Positions 47,060-60,981 of a stretch of 64,000 bases of DNA are shown one piece after another. The first letter of the stretch is position 1, and each line of letters opens with the position of its first letter. The stretch is from Dictyophora rubrovolvata. Its lineage: Eukaryota > Basidiomycota > Agaricomycetes > Phallales > Phallaceae. The stretch is from assembly GCA_029959195.1 (NCBI GenBank), contig CP114124.1:806001-870000 (forward strand), given 5' to 3'. Made by a program: the position numbers and the translations under genes. A model generated the notes under the pieces. It was given only the letters and a program-made list of their open reading frames with translations. It had not been told where the DNA came from and searched no databases.

Positions 47060-50000
47060 CTACTTCCCATGCGAATAAACATGATTATGAACATGAAGAT
47101 CGTGATCATGCTCATGATGATGATAATGTTGCCCATGATAACCATGATAATGCCCACCAACACCATCCCTCTCCCTCCCACTAAAATGCTCGTGATACTC
47201 CTGATCAATCTCATGCTCCCTATCCTCAAAATACTCTTCTCCGTCCCCACCACCACCATCACCATCCCCATCATCACCACCACCACCGGGCGAATCATAC
47301 TCATCCCCATCCCCATCCAACTCAGCACCATTCACACCACCACCACCTCCTCCATTCCTGGCATGAACGTTACTATTGCCACTTCCGTTATTATTGCCAT
47401 TGTTATTGCTCGCAAGACGCGTTCCACTAGCAGCAGCAGCAGCCCTCTCCCTAGCCCTCCTCCTCCGATTCAAAATCTTCTTCCTCCACTTGATAGCCCT
47501 CCTAAAAGACGCATCGTCCCCGTAAAACAAATAATACTCGCATAAAGGACAGATCCATTCATCTTCAGGAAGAATAAGCGGAATCGTATTGTTCGCAGTC
47601 CCAGTACTATTAATGCCAGCTTGCACAGAAGTACGCGGAGAAGCCTCGGATGATGGAGAATCACGTCCACCACGATCCTCATTCGCGTTCTTCGCTTTTC
47701 TCCTTTTAGGCTTCGCATCCCGAGGCGCAATCTCAGCAGTAAGGAACGTAACAGGAAGAGGACTCAAAAGTCCCAACGCAGGCGGCCCGAGTCCGTACCC
47801 ATCATACGCACGCCCATAAGAACCATTACCGCCACCACCATTACTACCACCACCACCACCACCCGAAGAAGAATAAGGCAATCTAGAAGGCACGTAATTC
47901 CTCAAATGATGTGGATTAGACGCATTAGCCAACGCGGACCGTTTTTTCTTCTTAGTACGCGATTTCGAAACGGGCGGAGTACTATTCGTCGTCGTAGTCG
48001 ACGACAACGGCGTCAAACTATTATCCTCAGCGGTATTGTTATTACCATATTTATTGGCCCCATGTGAATTACCAGTTCTCCCTCCAGCGCTTTGAGAATT
48101 CTTAGTAACGGCAGTAGCAGTAGCAGTAGTAGTAGCAGCAACACCACCACCACCGCCGTTCGCAACAGCCGCTGAATCAGTTTTCTTCCCGACGATACGT
48201 TTAGCACTCCGGCCTTGTACATTCGAATGATTCGAATTCGCATGCGTAGTACCGCCTTGGTGGTGCTGATTTTGCGATTTCGCTTTAGCCTGAGCTTGCG
48301 CGTGCTGTCTCGCAGCGGCTGCTTCAGCAGCTTTTGCAGCCTGCTTCGATAGCTCAGACTCGAACCTCGCATGCAAAACTGCCACTTCTTCGCGAGTCGA
48401 TATCAACCGTTCAGAAGCTATATAATAATCAGATATTTTTTTTTTAAAAAAAAGAGAGAGAACATGAAGCATATTCAACTTACTCAAACTGGGGCACGCG
48501 AATGTAAAATCAGCGCGAGGTAACAAAGCACGTTGTCCAGCTGATAATAATATCCCATCTTTATTCCTAGACGCCTCGGCATTGGCATCAACAACTCCCA
48601 AAGGCAAAGGCGGACCATCACGCAGACTCGGTGTTTGCGGTGCATCAATAGTACTCGGACTCGAGTTCGAACTGGGAGTAGCACCACTCTCTCTAGCTTT
48701 TCTCCTCCGTCTTTTCTCTCTCTCACTGGCGATAACAAATCCATACCCATTCACGTAAGAAAGCGGGAGATTCTCTTTCCCAGCACCAGACATCAATACC
48801 CCTCCTCCTCCTCCTCCTCCTCCTCCTCCTCCTCCTACTCCTCCTCCTCCTCCATTGGCTTTCTTTTCCGGATTTCCGCCAGTCCCAAGGCCAAGTCCGA
48901 TATACCGCGCCGAAAGCGCCTGATCAAGTGCAAGAGGATCACCATGAGATAATGCGCCTAGTACAGCCGCCAACTGTCGCTTCCGGGTTTTGAGCAAATC
49001 TTTATGTTGTAAACCCGCCAAAGTAGCCGCTGAAGTTTTATTTTTGTGGATTATGAAAGGCGCGTGGGGGATTGGAGAAGTCAACGTTTGACCACCAACA
49101 TTACCACCCCCTCCTCTTTCTCCAGCTGTTGAAGAGGCCATGGAAGAAAGAGACGGCGGGTTGTTCAATGTTGGTGTTTGACCATGATGCGATTGCTGAG
49201 GTGTTGCAGAATCTTTTTTATCATCATGTCAGACGTTGTTGCTTTATCGTATCAGTTCAAAGAGTATCATAACACAATCCTCACCTCCATTCCCACCACC
49301 TGGATCTTCATCGCCCGCATCACCCATCTGTTGTGTATACCCATACGGATACACATAAGGCTGATTCACACCACCCCCTCCAACTCCAACTCCACCATTA
49401 CCCACAGCCGACGACGACGACAATGACGATAATCCTCCTCCTCCATGATGGCTACTAGAATGCCCATATCCATTCGCAGCAGGAACTTTCCTTTTTTTCG
49501 TATTACCAGGATGCTGAAGATGATCGACATAATCCCCGTCTCCGTGGTCGTCTTCGTCAGTCGGTCCGACGGGTATAGCAAAACCCCCTGGATATTCCGA
49601 TATTGAGAGTGGGTGGTGGTGGAGTGATAATGGGAGGGGGAATGGCATTTGAGTTTGGGGTTGAGGTTGCATTGGCGTTGTAGTTAGATTGGACCAGTCC
49701 GATGATGTACCGTTGTTGTTGCTGTTGTTTGTGTTGTTATCATTGTCAGTAACTGGCGTCAGGGAACCTATATTATTTCCTCCCGTTCCCGTTCCCGTTC
49801 CTGCTCCTGCTGCCGTTCCGCCTCCTCCACCTCCCGCCATAATCGAACCAATAGATCCAAGACTCATTCTAAACAAGTCTTGCATACCCATCCCAACGTT
49901 ATTGAGCATGGACATCGAGAGAGGGACAGACATTGACATTGGAATATAATACGACGGGAAAGACGGTTGTGTCGGGGAAGACGAGTGTGGAGATGATGTT

Positions 50001-50509
50001 GCAGTTGAGATCGTCCCGAGAGGGGTGCTCGCCGTTGTCATAGCACCGGTACCGGCAGACATCGCAGATGATGCCATCGGACCCGAACTCGGAATGTCCT
50101 GGGCAGACAGCGTTGGTGTTGTTGCTGTTGTTGTTGTTGTGGCTGACAGAAGCGCAGCATGGTGATTAAGCGCCAAGCCCGCTGCCATCGCGGTGGCAGT
50201 TGTTGTCGTTGTCGTTGTCGTTGCCGTCGTCGGTGCTGTCGTGGCAGCCATTCCGCGCTGGTACTCCAACAAGTCCGACATAGAGCCCACGCCGACACCC
50301 ATGCCCATATTAATACCCATGCCCATGGCCATAGCCATATTCATGTTCATATTCACCCCCATACCCCCCATACCCATAGCCATGTCCACCATGGAAGGAT
50401 TGCCACCCAGTGACATCGCAGAAGTACGTCTTCGTTTAGGCAGAGGCTTTACCCGTCTGAGGGGCGGAAATTCTGGAACGTCGAAGATGGGCGATGAGTT
50501 TCGATACAT
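47060..50509 (-). CDS. Large low-complexity protein with CPLCEY motif
   Basis: Function not recognised. Exons 50509-49285, 49212-48484 and 48417-47060 give 1103 aa with consistent phases. The N-terminus is MYRNSSPIFDVPEFPPLRRV with a basic KPLPKRRR patch (nuclear-signal-like). Long tracts of Met-Gly, Thr, Gly, Asn and a His/Asp-rich C-terminus dominate. Ordered islands are LAGLQHKDLLKTRKRQLAAV with LGALSHGDPLALDQAL, SERLISTREEVAVLHARFES (a coiled-coil start), and PEDEWICPLCEYYLFYGDDA followed by SFRRAIKWRKKILNRRRRAR near residues 930-975. The CPxC pair plus basic helix suggests a small metal site or DNA/RNA contact, but only two cysteines are seen. Probably a regulatory protein conserved among mushrooms; that is inference. 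Confidence 0.8.
48793..48856. repeat. CTC/CCT microsatellite inside the CPLCEY-protein gene
   Basis: About twenty near-perfect CTC units encode the poly-Gly tract of the minus-strand protein. Length is likely to vary between strains. Confidence 0.85.
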
Positions 50510-50619
50510 CTTGATGAGTGTTTGAGTGGGGGGATGTATGATACCGTACTAATCTACAGCGATTTTTCCTTACGCTTTATTTGTACCACAATTCAACTGT
50601 GTCGAGACGGTGAATAGTA

Positions 50620-50621
50620 GC

Positions 50622-50656
<35 letters not shown>
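50620..50656. repeat. TTG/CAA microsatellite
   Basis: Twelve tandem TTG units about 115 bp upstream of the start codon of the CPLCEY-protein gene, probably in its 5' leader (CAA on the transcript strand). Confidence 0.9.
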
Positions 50657-50657
<1 letters not shown>

Positions 50658-51660
50658 AGTAAGGAGGTGGCGAGTAGTAATGAATTGATGCTGGATCTGA
50701 ATCTGAAATAAAATTTTTGTGAGAGGAAAGTGTGTACGTGGTATCCGAAATCCGTCCTTGTTCGATGAATTGACCTGCGCTGTGATATATCTCCGGTAAA
50801 GCCAAGATATTGCAAAACGTCTGCAGTGTGCTAGCAATGGTGAATTTGTGATTATGTGTGTAGTTAAACGGGGAAAAAGCTGCAAGGGGCACTGACGAAT
50901 GAGAAACGGAAGAATGGATGATGTGAAGATGTGCGGTGATGACACTCGCAGAGAGGAAAAAGAGACCTGGGTAACTTTGGTCTAACCGTTCCGTTCAAAT
51001 CGGCAGAGTAAATTTGGAGCAAAAAAATGGTTTAATGTTTTTTTGTTCTTTTTGAAAGAGAGGGCAACACAGGTCGTTGATGGTTTTTGCAGTCAACGTG
51101 GTGCTTTGGTATTGACCGTCTGCGCACGTCACTCTCGGGGTGTGTACGTAAACACTGATCCTATTCTTATAACAAACTGGCCAAATTAACACATTATCTG
51201 TCAAATACAATCTCAAATGGTTGTATCGTGCCATATGACGCTGTATATCTGGTTCGCTGTATCTTTCAGAAAAAGGGAAAGGGCCTTTTCTTTCTTTCGT
51301 GAAAGAATGCAACTGCACCGTGCGCCTGAGAGGCACCCCGAAATAGCCGAGAGATACCCGGCTCTAAACCCTTCATTCGAGTGCTTTCGAGTGTGCATGC
51401 ACAAGATGTATAAGTCAATCACTACGCTTTGATTTCGCTGACGTGTTCAGTTTTCTTTCAAGGTCTAATAATACCCCAATATCAATATCGCAGCTGCGAT
51501 CGAGTCTCCAAAGGTCTCCAATCGGATACAAATTATAGGTACGAAACAACTCACACACTGATCGGCAGCGTTATGTATGGAGATGCACATAACACTTGCC
51601 ACGACAATTGCCAATCGCCCCGTTCACCAAATCCTGGTCGTGTGCTTCATATACATATGA

Positions 51661-51840
51661 TCATTCTGTTCTATTGAACCTATTCTCCTGGCGCAACCGT
51701 AAGTGAACTTCTGCAGCGGCGCTGGAAGTCGAGAAGAGCATTTCATCTGGCCATAGTAAAACATCCTCAAATGAGTCGTCCAATTCCAATAACCATGTCA
51801 TTCGTTCGAACACTTTGGCCAGAATCTCAGGCTGTCGTCG
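51661..51840 (-). CDS. Orphan protein-like exon, unrecognised
   Basis: On the minus strand, 59 open codons end at a TGA (51661-51663) and read QPEILAKVFERMTWLLELDD, SFEDVLLWPDEMLFSTSSAA and AEVHLRLRQENRFNRTE. The amphipathic helical pattern and balanced composition look like real protein. The upstream in-frame stop is just before a possible acceptor (GACAG at about 51832-51836), as expected for a last exon, but I could not find matching upstream exons. It may be a gene relic. Family unknown. Confidence 0.3.
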   Translation of the reverse strand, partial: RRQPEILAKVFERMTWLLELDDSFEDVLLWPDEMLFSTSSAAAEVHLRLRQENRFNRTE

Positions 51841-53794
51841 TCATTTGCCGGCTTGTGAAGTTTCCAGTTCAGTGTCAGGACTATTTCAAAGCTTCGTGAG
51901 TTAGTTCTGGGTTGACAGTAAGGAACTACATTAATGATGCCCGAGGATGGGGTTGAGAGTTGGGAGAATGCAACCAGACATCGCTGGCAGACTTGGACAT
52001 GTCAGTGCTGAGTGCGTCTCCGGAGATCAGATCAAAACAGTCACGTTGAAGGCACGTGATATTAGTAAAGCGTTATCAGCCTGCCGCTTCAACTGACAAC
52101 GAGGCTGCCTTCAAGTGCCTTTAGCTCCTCATTATCAATATCAATTCTCAATCCGTACCTCTTTCATGACAGCCTTTGATCTGGTTGAAATTTTCTAGGC
52201 ACTCACCCAAATCAAAGAGCCAGTCTAGACCCTGGGCTTATTCGACTGTTATCAAGTCGATCTTGAAGTTGTCTTGAAAGACAGATATTTTGGACACTCC
52301 GAACTTGAATAGACAAGATAGCCTATCGTGGGCTTGAGCTTAAATATCAATGTTGCAAGCTTGCAGTCACCTTTCGCGAATTCGTTGACATACCGCAAAG
52401 GTCACCACCACCTTACTACGGAATCATAGTTCAATTGAATTTGACTGTTGTCAGATAAACAGGCAAGTGTATTTATCGTCGTGTGATCCGCATAGATTGA
52501 ATTCATGGTTATATGACAGTTATCTGACTCGGACACAGACAATCTTCTTCCATTTATTCCTTCAAGTTGTCAATTGGCCAGTCGTACGGCGTGGTTCGTA
52601 ATGAGCCTTTGAAATTTTAATTGTTCATCTTTTGCCAGATCCGCAGTATTTTATTTTTTCACATATCATAGGTGTGTAGGTATAAGCCAGCTGTGATTGT
52701 ATACAGTACTGAAATAATTATAATCAAGCTTCCTTCGCGCCACATCTTCTTTGACGTTACTTACAAAATTTTCTATACCGGACGATGCAGATATGAGATA
52801 TAATTTCTTTAAACGAAAAGAATCAAATCGAAGGCATCTGACTTTGAAAGCTCTTTAACGTCAGAAAGGTATTTATACCAGTGTACTAGGCGTCAAAGTT
52901 TTGGTGCTCTCCAAGTTATGTCTCAATAGCTGGTTCCTAACCGGCGTCGATAATAACTTTACCCTTATTCATTCACGTTCAACCGAAAGGGTTCTGTCGA
53001 AAGACCTCTTTAACGCCAGTGAAGCTACTAATTCCTAATTTATTTAGGAAGCGCACTAAAGTAATCGTTTCTAAAACGATCTGCGCTTTGATTGCCGTTC
53101 AACAGTATGTATGTATGCTGAATTTTGTGAATTGGAGAAGATTAGACTAATACTATTTTTCTTCTGAGACAGCGCAGTGTAACTTCCATCGCAATATATT
53201 TCGCAAGTTATGAGTTACAGCGACGTTGTTATTGTTATTGTTTCTGTCACCATCTTCAAAGAAGGCATGTGAAAGAGCGGCGACTACCGACAGCCAGTGT
53301 TAGTGAACCTGAGAATGAGAATTTGAACAGCCTTCCAAGTCGCCGCTCGGCAGCGCCTGTTACTAGTAAATGTTGAGAAATCATTCCGGCGAACTGACCA
53401 TCAAGAAGCACAAGAAGCCAAACGAGGAAACTAGTATTTATCGCGGAAAAGCGGAAAGATGAAAATACCGAGCCCATTCGATCACGGTAATACCGTGCTC
53501 ACTGGTTTTAAGCTATCGGAGTGGACTGACTAAGCCCAGGACCGTCGCACCACGGCCCATTAGTAAACTCCCTTGAAGGCACCTCAGAACCATCACAAGT
53601 TCAAGTTCAGTATATAATGCTGTACTTTTTTGTTTTGTTTTTACAAAGTACAAGTTCTATCTATTTTTAATCTGCTATAGTTACGAACACGACCGGCCAC
53701 TGTCTTATATCCAATTTGAAGAACCACTGTGACGTTTCAAGTTCGATTAGATTATTCACCTGTCACACACTCTCAGGCTTTCCCATTTCTCACC

Positions 53795-54839
53795 ATGAAT
53801 TCCCAGTCAACCAAATCACTAGACATTGACGAAGAATGTAATTTCAAGTTTGACGATATCCAGGAGGCACTAGACGCCTTCAAAAGAGGTGAATTCGTCG
53901 TCGTCGTGGATGACGAAGATCGAGAGAACGAAGGAGATTTGATTTGCGCAGCAAGTTTATGTACAACGGAAAAGATGGCTTGGATGATTAAATACACCAG
54001 GTAAATTCCTCTGTCTCCGCATTTTAAGAATTCTTAAAAAGTCTCTCAATTTTAAACTTAGTGGATTTATTTGCATCTCTCTTCCTGCTCCTCGCTTGAA
54101 GCAACTAAACATACCAATGATGTATCCAGATAATCAGGATAGACATCGCACCGCTTACGCCGTCACAGTCGATTATAAACATGGTACGCTCATCCCTCAA
54201 TCAGTACAATATCCTATACCTATAACCTGAGGTGTAAATTAAATGAAGGCACAACCACCGGTATATCAGCTCACGACCGAGCATTAACATGTCGAATGCT
54301 AGCATCCTATCCACCACCACCAATTTCGTCTGAAGAGAATTCTTCCACGTTCACGAACGGATTGCATCCTACACGTCAAAGCAAGCCGATCCCTATCCCT
54401 ACCCAAGAGTCATTCACACGGCCAGGGCATGTAGTTCCATTACGAGCGCGTCCCGGTGGCGTGTTAGAACGTAAAGGACATACAGAGGCCGCACAAGGTA
54501 TAAAAAAGACTGATCTCTCATATCCCAAAAAATCTCCCCCTAAATAAATAAAAATTCACAAATTCGTTTCTATCCAGACTTGTGCGTTTTAACTTCTTTA
54601 CCTCCCGCTGGAGTTCTCTGTGAACTCGTAAATGACGATATCCTGGGTTCTATGGCGCGCCGGGATGATTGCCGCGCATTCGCTAATCGGTAAGTCCTCG
54701 AGTTATAACTGCAGCAGAATATATATATATCTCAGTACACCCGTTTAGATGGGGGCTCAAAATGATATGTATCAATCAAATTATCCAATATCGTCAGAAA
54801 CATGTGTCGTATGATTCGTCTTTCATATCCTTGAAGTGA
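53795..54839 (+). CDS. RIB3: 3,4-dihydroxy-2-butanone-4-phosphate synthase
   Basis: Converts ribulose 5-phosphate to 3,4-dihydroxy-2-butanone 4-phosphate and formate, the four-carbon precursor of riboflavin. Five exons (53795-54000, 54062-54183, 54249-54497, 54578-54689, 54749-54839) give 259 aa with consistent phases. Signature blocks are present: [17 protein letters not shown] (metal and substrate binding), [40 protein letters not shown] and HTEAA, then [17 protein letters not shown] and the C-terminal [16 protein letters not shown]. The middle carries a somewhat longer Ser/Pro-rich loop ([18 protein letters not shown]) than bacterial enzymes. It stands alone, without a GTP cyclohydrolase II fusion. 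Confidence 0.95.
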
Positions 54840-56188
54840 TGCGGGAATCAAGGATCGCCGACAATATTCCTTTTTGACGAACGTTCATAAAGTAAATACA
54901 TAGAATCTATTAACATTAACTCATGTTTATTATTTCAAGTTAATTTATGAACAGTAATAACATATCAGTTCCCACCATATTGTGCCAGACTCAGTGTTAT
55001 TTGACGAAAATAAATATGACGACGATCAAAAAAGTAATCGATAATTATTATCACTAATTACAGATATTTCGAATTTCAAGTAGTTGTTAGGTGAGAAAGC
55101 AATAAGAGGAAGAAAGAAAAGAAAGAAAAACGCTATGCGATGCTCTACTCTACGATGTATGTGGGTGGATTCATGACCAAGAAGAAAAAAATATTGTCTC
55201 GATAAAATTACGGGATTGCGAAAGTAAGGTGAATGTGGAGGCGGAAATAGGTGGGATTGGATGTACAAAGATGCTCGGTCGTTCTCCAAATAAAATAAAA
55301 AAAGCACATACAAAAGGTTCACAATAAACGATACCCAGACAGAACATAACATAATGTCAGGTATCAATGAAAAGAAAACGAGAAGAATAAAGCACAACAA
55401 ATCACAGAAAGAAAGAAAGAAAAAAGAAATCGAGCAAATTGAATCTGTGTGGCCTTACGCCGTCTAGACATGAAAATGCGATTTGCAAGGAAGCGGAGCG
55501 ACATGCGATGTTGGAATTGGAAATAAAAATTTCGTGGTGATGACTTGAAAAAAGCACGGGTTGAGGAGAGGGATGTTGTTTGGTTTCGTGTAACATACAA
55601 ATATATGTATGACAAAACACCAGGAAGAGCCTTTAACAAGTTAATGTAAAAGCCCTTTTTTTTTTGACGCGGATGAGAAAGAAAGATTTCAGAGCAATTC
55701 GATTAGACGACGGATTAGGAGGAACACAGGAGACGGGCCACGATGGAAGAGAATTACAAGCGACGGACTTCGTCGATACCGACGAGATAGATGCCGTGTA
55801 TGACCACAAATGGTACACAGCGTGGATGGAAAAATTGGAGTCTTGTAGAGACGAGACGAGCTGGAAAAGGAGAGCGAGGTCGAGGTCGAGGTCGAGACGA
55901 ATAAGTTGAGAGTAGTGCAGCGCGATAGAGAGCGACAAAAAAGGAGATAGAGAGATAGAGAGATAGACAGTAAAGATTAGGTTAACGAGGGATAAGCGAA
56001 CTCGCATCGAATGTTTAAGTTCAGTCGAGTCGAGTCGCCCAGGGCCGACTAAATAAACTCGAAAAGGAAAAGAAGCTTGCAAAAGCGAGAAGCAATCGAG
56101 AAGCAGGTGCGTTGTTGTAGGGCTAGTTTACCACCTAATATCAAGTAGAGTCAGATCAACCATTGATAGATTTAGTAGAAATATCGTT
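54840..56188. other. 1.35-kb intergenic region
   Basis: No gene supported. An open stretch at 55664-55909 (plus) and one opposite it contain GAGGTC and GAGATA simple repeats (55873-55898, 55944-55969) and look incidental. The right end presumably holds the 3' UTR of the helicase gene. Confidence 0.4.
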
Positions 56189-58373
<2,185 letters not shown>

Positions 58374-58480
58374 ATTACTATTTTATAGGTGTTGTTGTTG
58401 ATTTTGAAGTGAATCAAATGAGTTGGAAATAAAAGAAACTCGTAGTTTCTGTCTACACGAGTGGGAGTTGGTGGGAGTTT

Positions 58481-58804
58481 TTAAGTGAGGGGTGGAAAGC
58501 GTCTTTTCGCTGTCGGAGCTTGGATACCAAGTGATCCGAACATCTGGCGGGTGATGTTCCCACGGTCATTTTGTTGAAACAGCTTATCCTCGCCGGTTGG
58601 CCACTTGGCGGCACCGTATGCAAATGACTTCACGTTCCCTTCGTATATTCTTAACACTGCAAACAGCAACAGAACATTTCTTAATTTTCTGTCTCGCTTC
58701 TGCTTATCGCCCGCCTCTTTCCATAAGAATGTGTGAATTGTTAAGCCAAGAGAAGCCTGTTTTGCAAAATCATGTCTCAGCTTGCGATGCACCGTGTGGA
58801 ACAA
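58481..58804 (-). CDS. Possible small gene, unrecognised
   Basis: A minus-strand frame ends at 58481. Its last 60 codons (RIYEGNVKSFAYGAAKWPTG, EDKLFQQNDRGNITRQMFGS, LGIQAPTAKRRFPPLT) look like a genuine conserved protein end. They follow a strong acceptor (TGCTGTTTGCAG at about 58657-58668), so the upstream part of the frame is probably intron and the first exon, perhaps a mitochondrial presequence, remains unfound. It lies 107 bp upstream of the DED1 start on the same strand. Product unknown. Confidence 0.4.
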   Translation of the reverse strand: MFHTVHRKLRHDFAKQASLGLTIHTFLWKEAGDKQKRDRKLRNVLLLFAVLRIYEGNVKSFAYGAAKWPTGEDKLFQQNDRGNITRQMFGSLGIQAPTAKRRFPPLT

Positions 58805-58809
58805 GGTGA

Positions 58810-60981
58810 GGCGATCTCACTCAATATTCGCTGAGCTTTCACGCTTCTTCTCCAAATTCTTCATGTATCATTGAGTCATGACGTATCATAATAACAACAT
58901 TTCTGTTGAGTGGACACGCACGCTTTCGAGACAAATTTGCCACGATCACCTAACGGCATCGATTCAGACGCTTCCAAGCCTTTCGCCAACCATCCAACGT
59001 TCGGCTCAGATGGCTATCCTGTAGCCCTTTCTGTCCATCTACTCGTGCCAAATCCCGATCTTACACCTCACTCGCGGCCTCACGTTTCTATCACGAGAAG
59101 TTCTTCCGACAAACAATTGGAAAGGAACACTTCGATTTCTTTAGTTTCTTCATATCACATGTCATTTCAATCATTTCTTCCAGTCGGTGCCTACTGAGGA
59201 CTTTGCTCACCCCACCGAACAGCATTTCCCGTTTACCGGACACGGAACTGCGCACACTCCAACACAGCAAGTTTTCCTGCCGAACGGAACATGCGTCAAC
59301 CAATACATTTCATCGTTTGTAGCCGTTTGTGCAAACGTAAAGTAAGCAATAAGAACCTAAAAACGAGGTAAAGTGTAACGAGGCTTGTTTTTCTTCCGAT
59401 CGCTAATGAGCCTTACCCTACTTTTAGATGATATTGCGTTCAGTGCCATGACACATCAGAATTAATGGGTCATGTCATTCATTCCTCACCATCTCAGTTT
59501 AAAGCAAACTCAAATTTAACTCGAGCCACTTGTCCATTGATAACTGGTATATTCAATCTCACCAACTAATTTCTGTCAAGGACATGTGTATATATGTCAT
59601 AAGTCCTGCATGTCCCGCTAGTCACCCGCTGGTGTGCCTTACAATTCTTCAAACGGATCATATGTATTTGCCGACAGTGCCAAGTAGGTAACTTCCGCCG
59701 TCATGACTCTATCTCCTGCTTGAAGGTTAGTCTTCAACTTTAAGTAGCTGTCGCCGTTCAATGGGGTAAGTCCAATTCCAAACACCCAAGGGTCAACCCA
59801 AAACCAACCTGATATGTTGATACTAAATACTGTGGACGGATAAGCAGGAAAGGGGCTGAAAGGGCGTATTCCTCAGGGTACACCGATTCATGTGTCAATC
59901 ATAGTTGACATAGTATAGTGCTGAGTATATCCGAAAGCGACCGTCAAGTATGCTAGCTACCATGCCAGGGTTGGAGGATGGATATGTATACAAATCAGCA
60001 AGGTCAAAGAAGTTTAATTACTATCATAATATCAGGGCAGCTGATAAGTCCTAAGTACTAATAGGGACCCTTACGTTTCTTGTTGAGTCGCCGGGGATTA
60101 CCAATAATTTGAACACTTACATCAGAAATTAAGTTAATGGATGTGCAATTCAGGAATTCATATTATAATATCTAGGAACCGAAATGTACATGCGTGAAAG
60201 TCTAGCGGTCTCTGAGAGTATGGATTCGCTGGCCACTAGTCTATTGTTAGAAAATAGGGGTACTCACTGGTACCTAATATGTAGTACCTAGTCGTATTAG
60301 TACCTATTTGAGACGATAATTGATGTAGACTTAAATTTGTGGCATGCACACTCCGTTAGCACGTGTACGTCGGTAATTACCTGTGCGCGACTTCCAAGCT
60401 TGTTTCCATCGTAACAAGATACATGACTGCGCAACGTTGAGACCCCCAATATAGCCTGAGAAAGATTGATCAACTCCCACACCGTGTTTCGTTGTAGGGA
60501 AACGCAATGCTTATTCTTATTCTGGCGAAACTACTTCGCCGTGTATTATTGACCTCGAAGCTGGGCTGACGATTTGAAAACCGCCAAACACCTAACCTTG
60601 CGACAAGTAAATATAACAATGAAATTTTCCACTAAGCGTGTAGAAAGTATCGGCGAATATCAACTCCGGTAATAACAATTTGTATTACTTAGTCAGACCG
60701 AAGCAGTACTTCCATTATTCAGAATGATGCCCGTAATATTCACTTGACAATTGATTAATTCGTCGCGGATGAGCCGTTGTCAATAGCGGCTGCTCGCGAA
60801 AGATAGACAAGCAGTATATTAAATTGTGAGTCGCCGAAATTGTTGAAGAAGACTACATGAATATATTCGAATTCGATACAAATGCCATTGTCTAAACTTC
60901 GACAGATTATCTATCATCTGCGAGATTCGTGTACGTTCAGTGTAATTATTTACATCGGGGATATGAACTTAGATATGAAAC
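58810..60981. other. 2.2-kb intergenic region
   Basis: No gene supported. A plus-strand frame at 58910-59197 has no recognisable motif. No repeats, tRNA or transposon ends found. Confidence 0.4.

Larger units (their letters stand above)
50510..53794. other. 3.3-kb intergenic region
   Basis: The left part is the upstream region of the CPLCEY-protein gene and includes a TTG repeat. Beyond it I see only an orphan open stretch (51661-51840, listed separately). The rest to the RIB3 start has no supported gene, tRNA or repeat. Confidence 0.4.

Noticed and set aside
47069-47545. 158-codon plus-strand frame opposite the CPLCEY-protein gene
   Set aside because: Met/Ile/Thr/Pro homopolymers that mirror His/Asp/Gly codons of the real gene; a shadow frame.
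55633-56082. 149-codon minus-strand frame near DED1
   Set aside because: Built largely from GAGATA and GAGGTC simple repeats read in reverse; no domain or start context.
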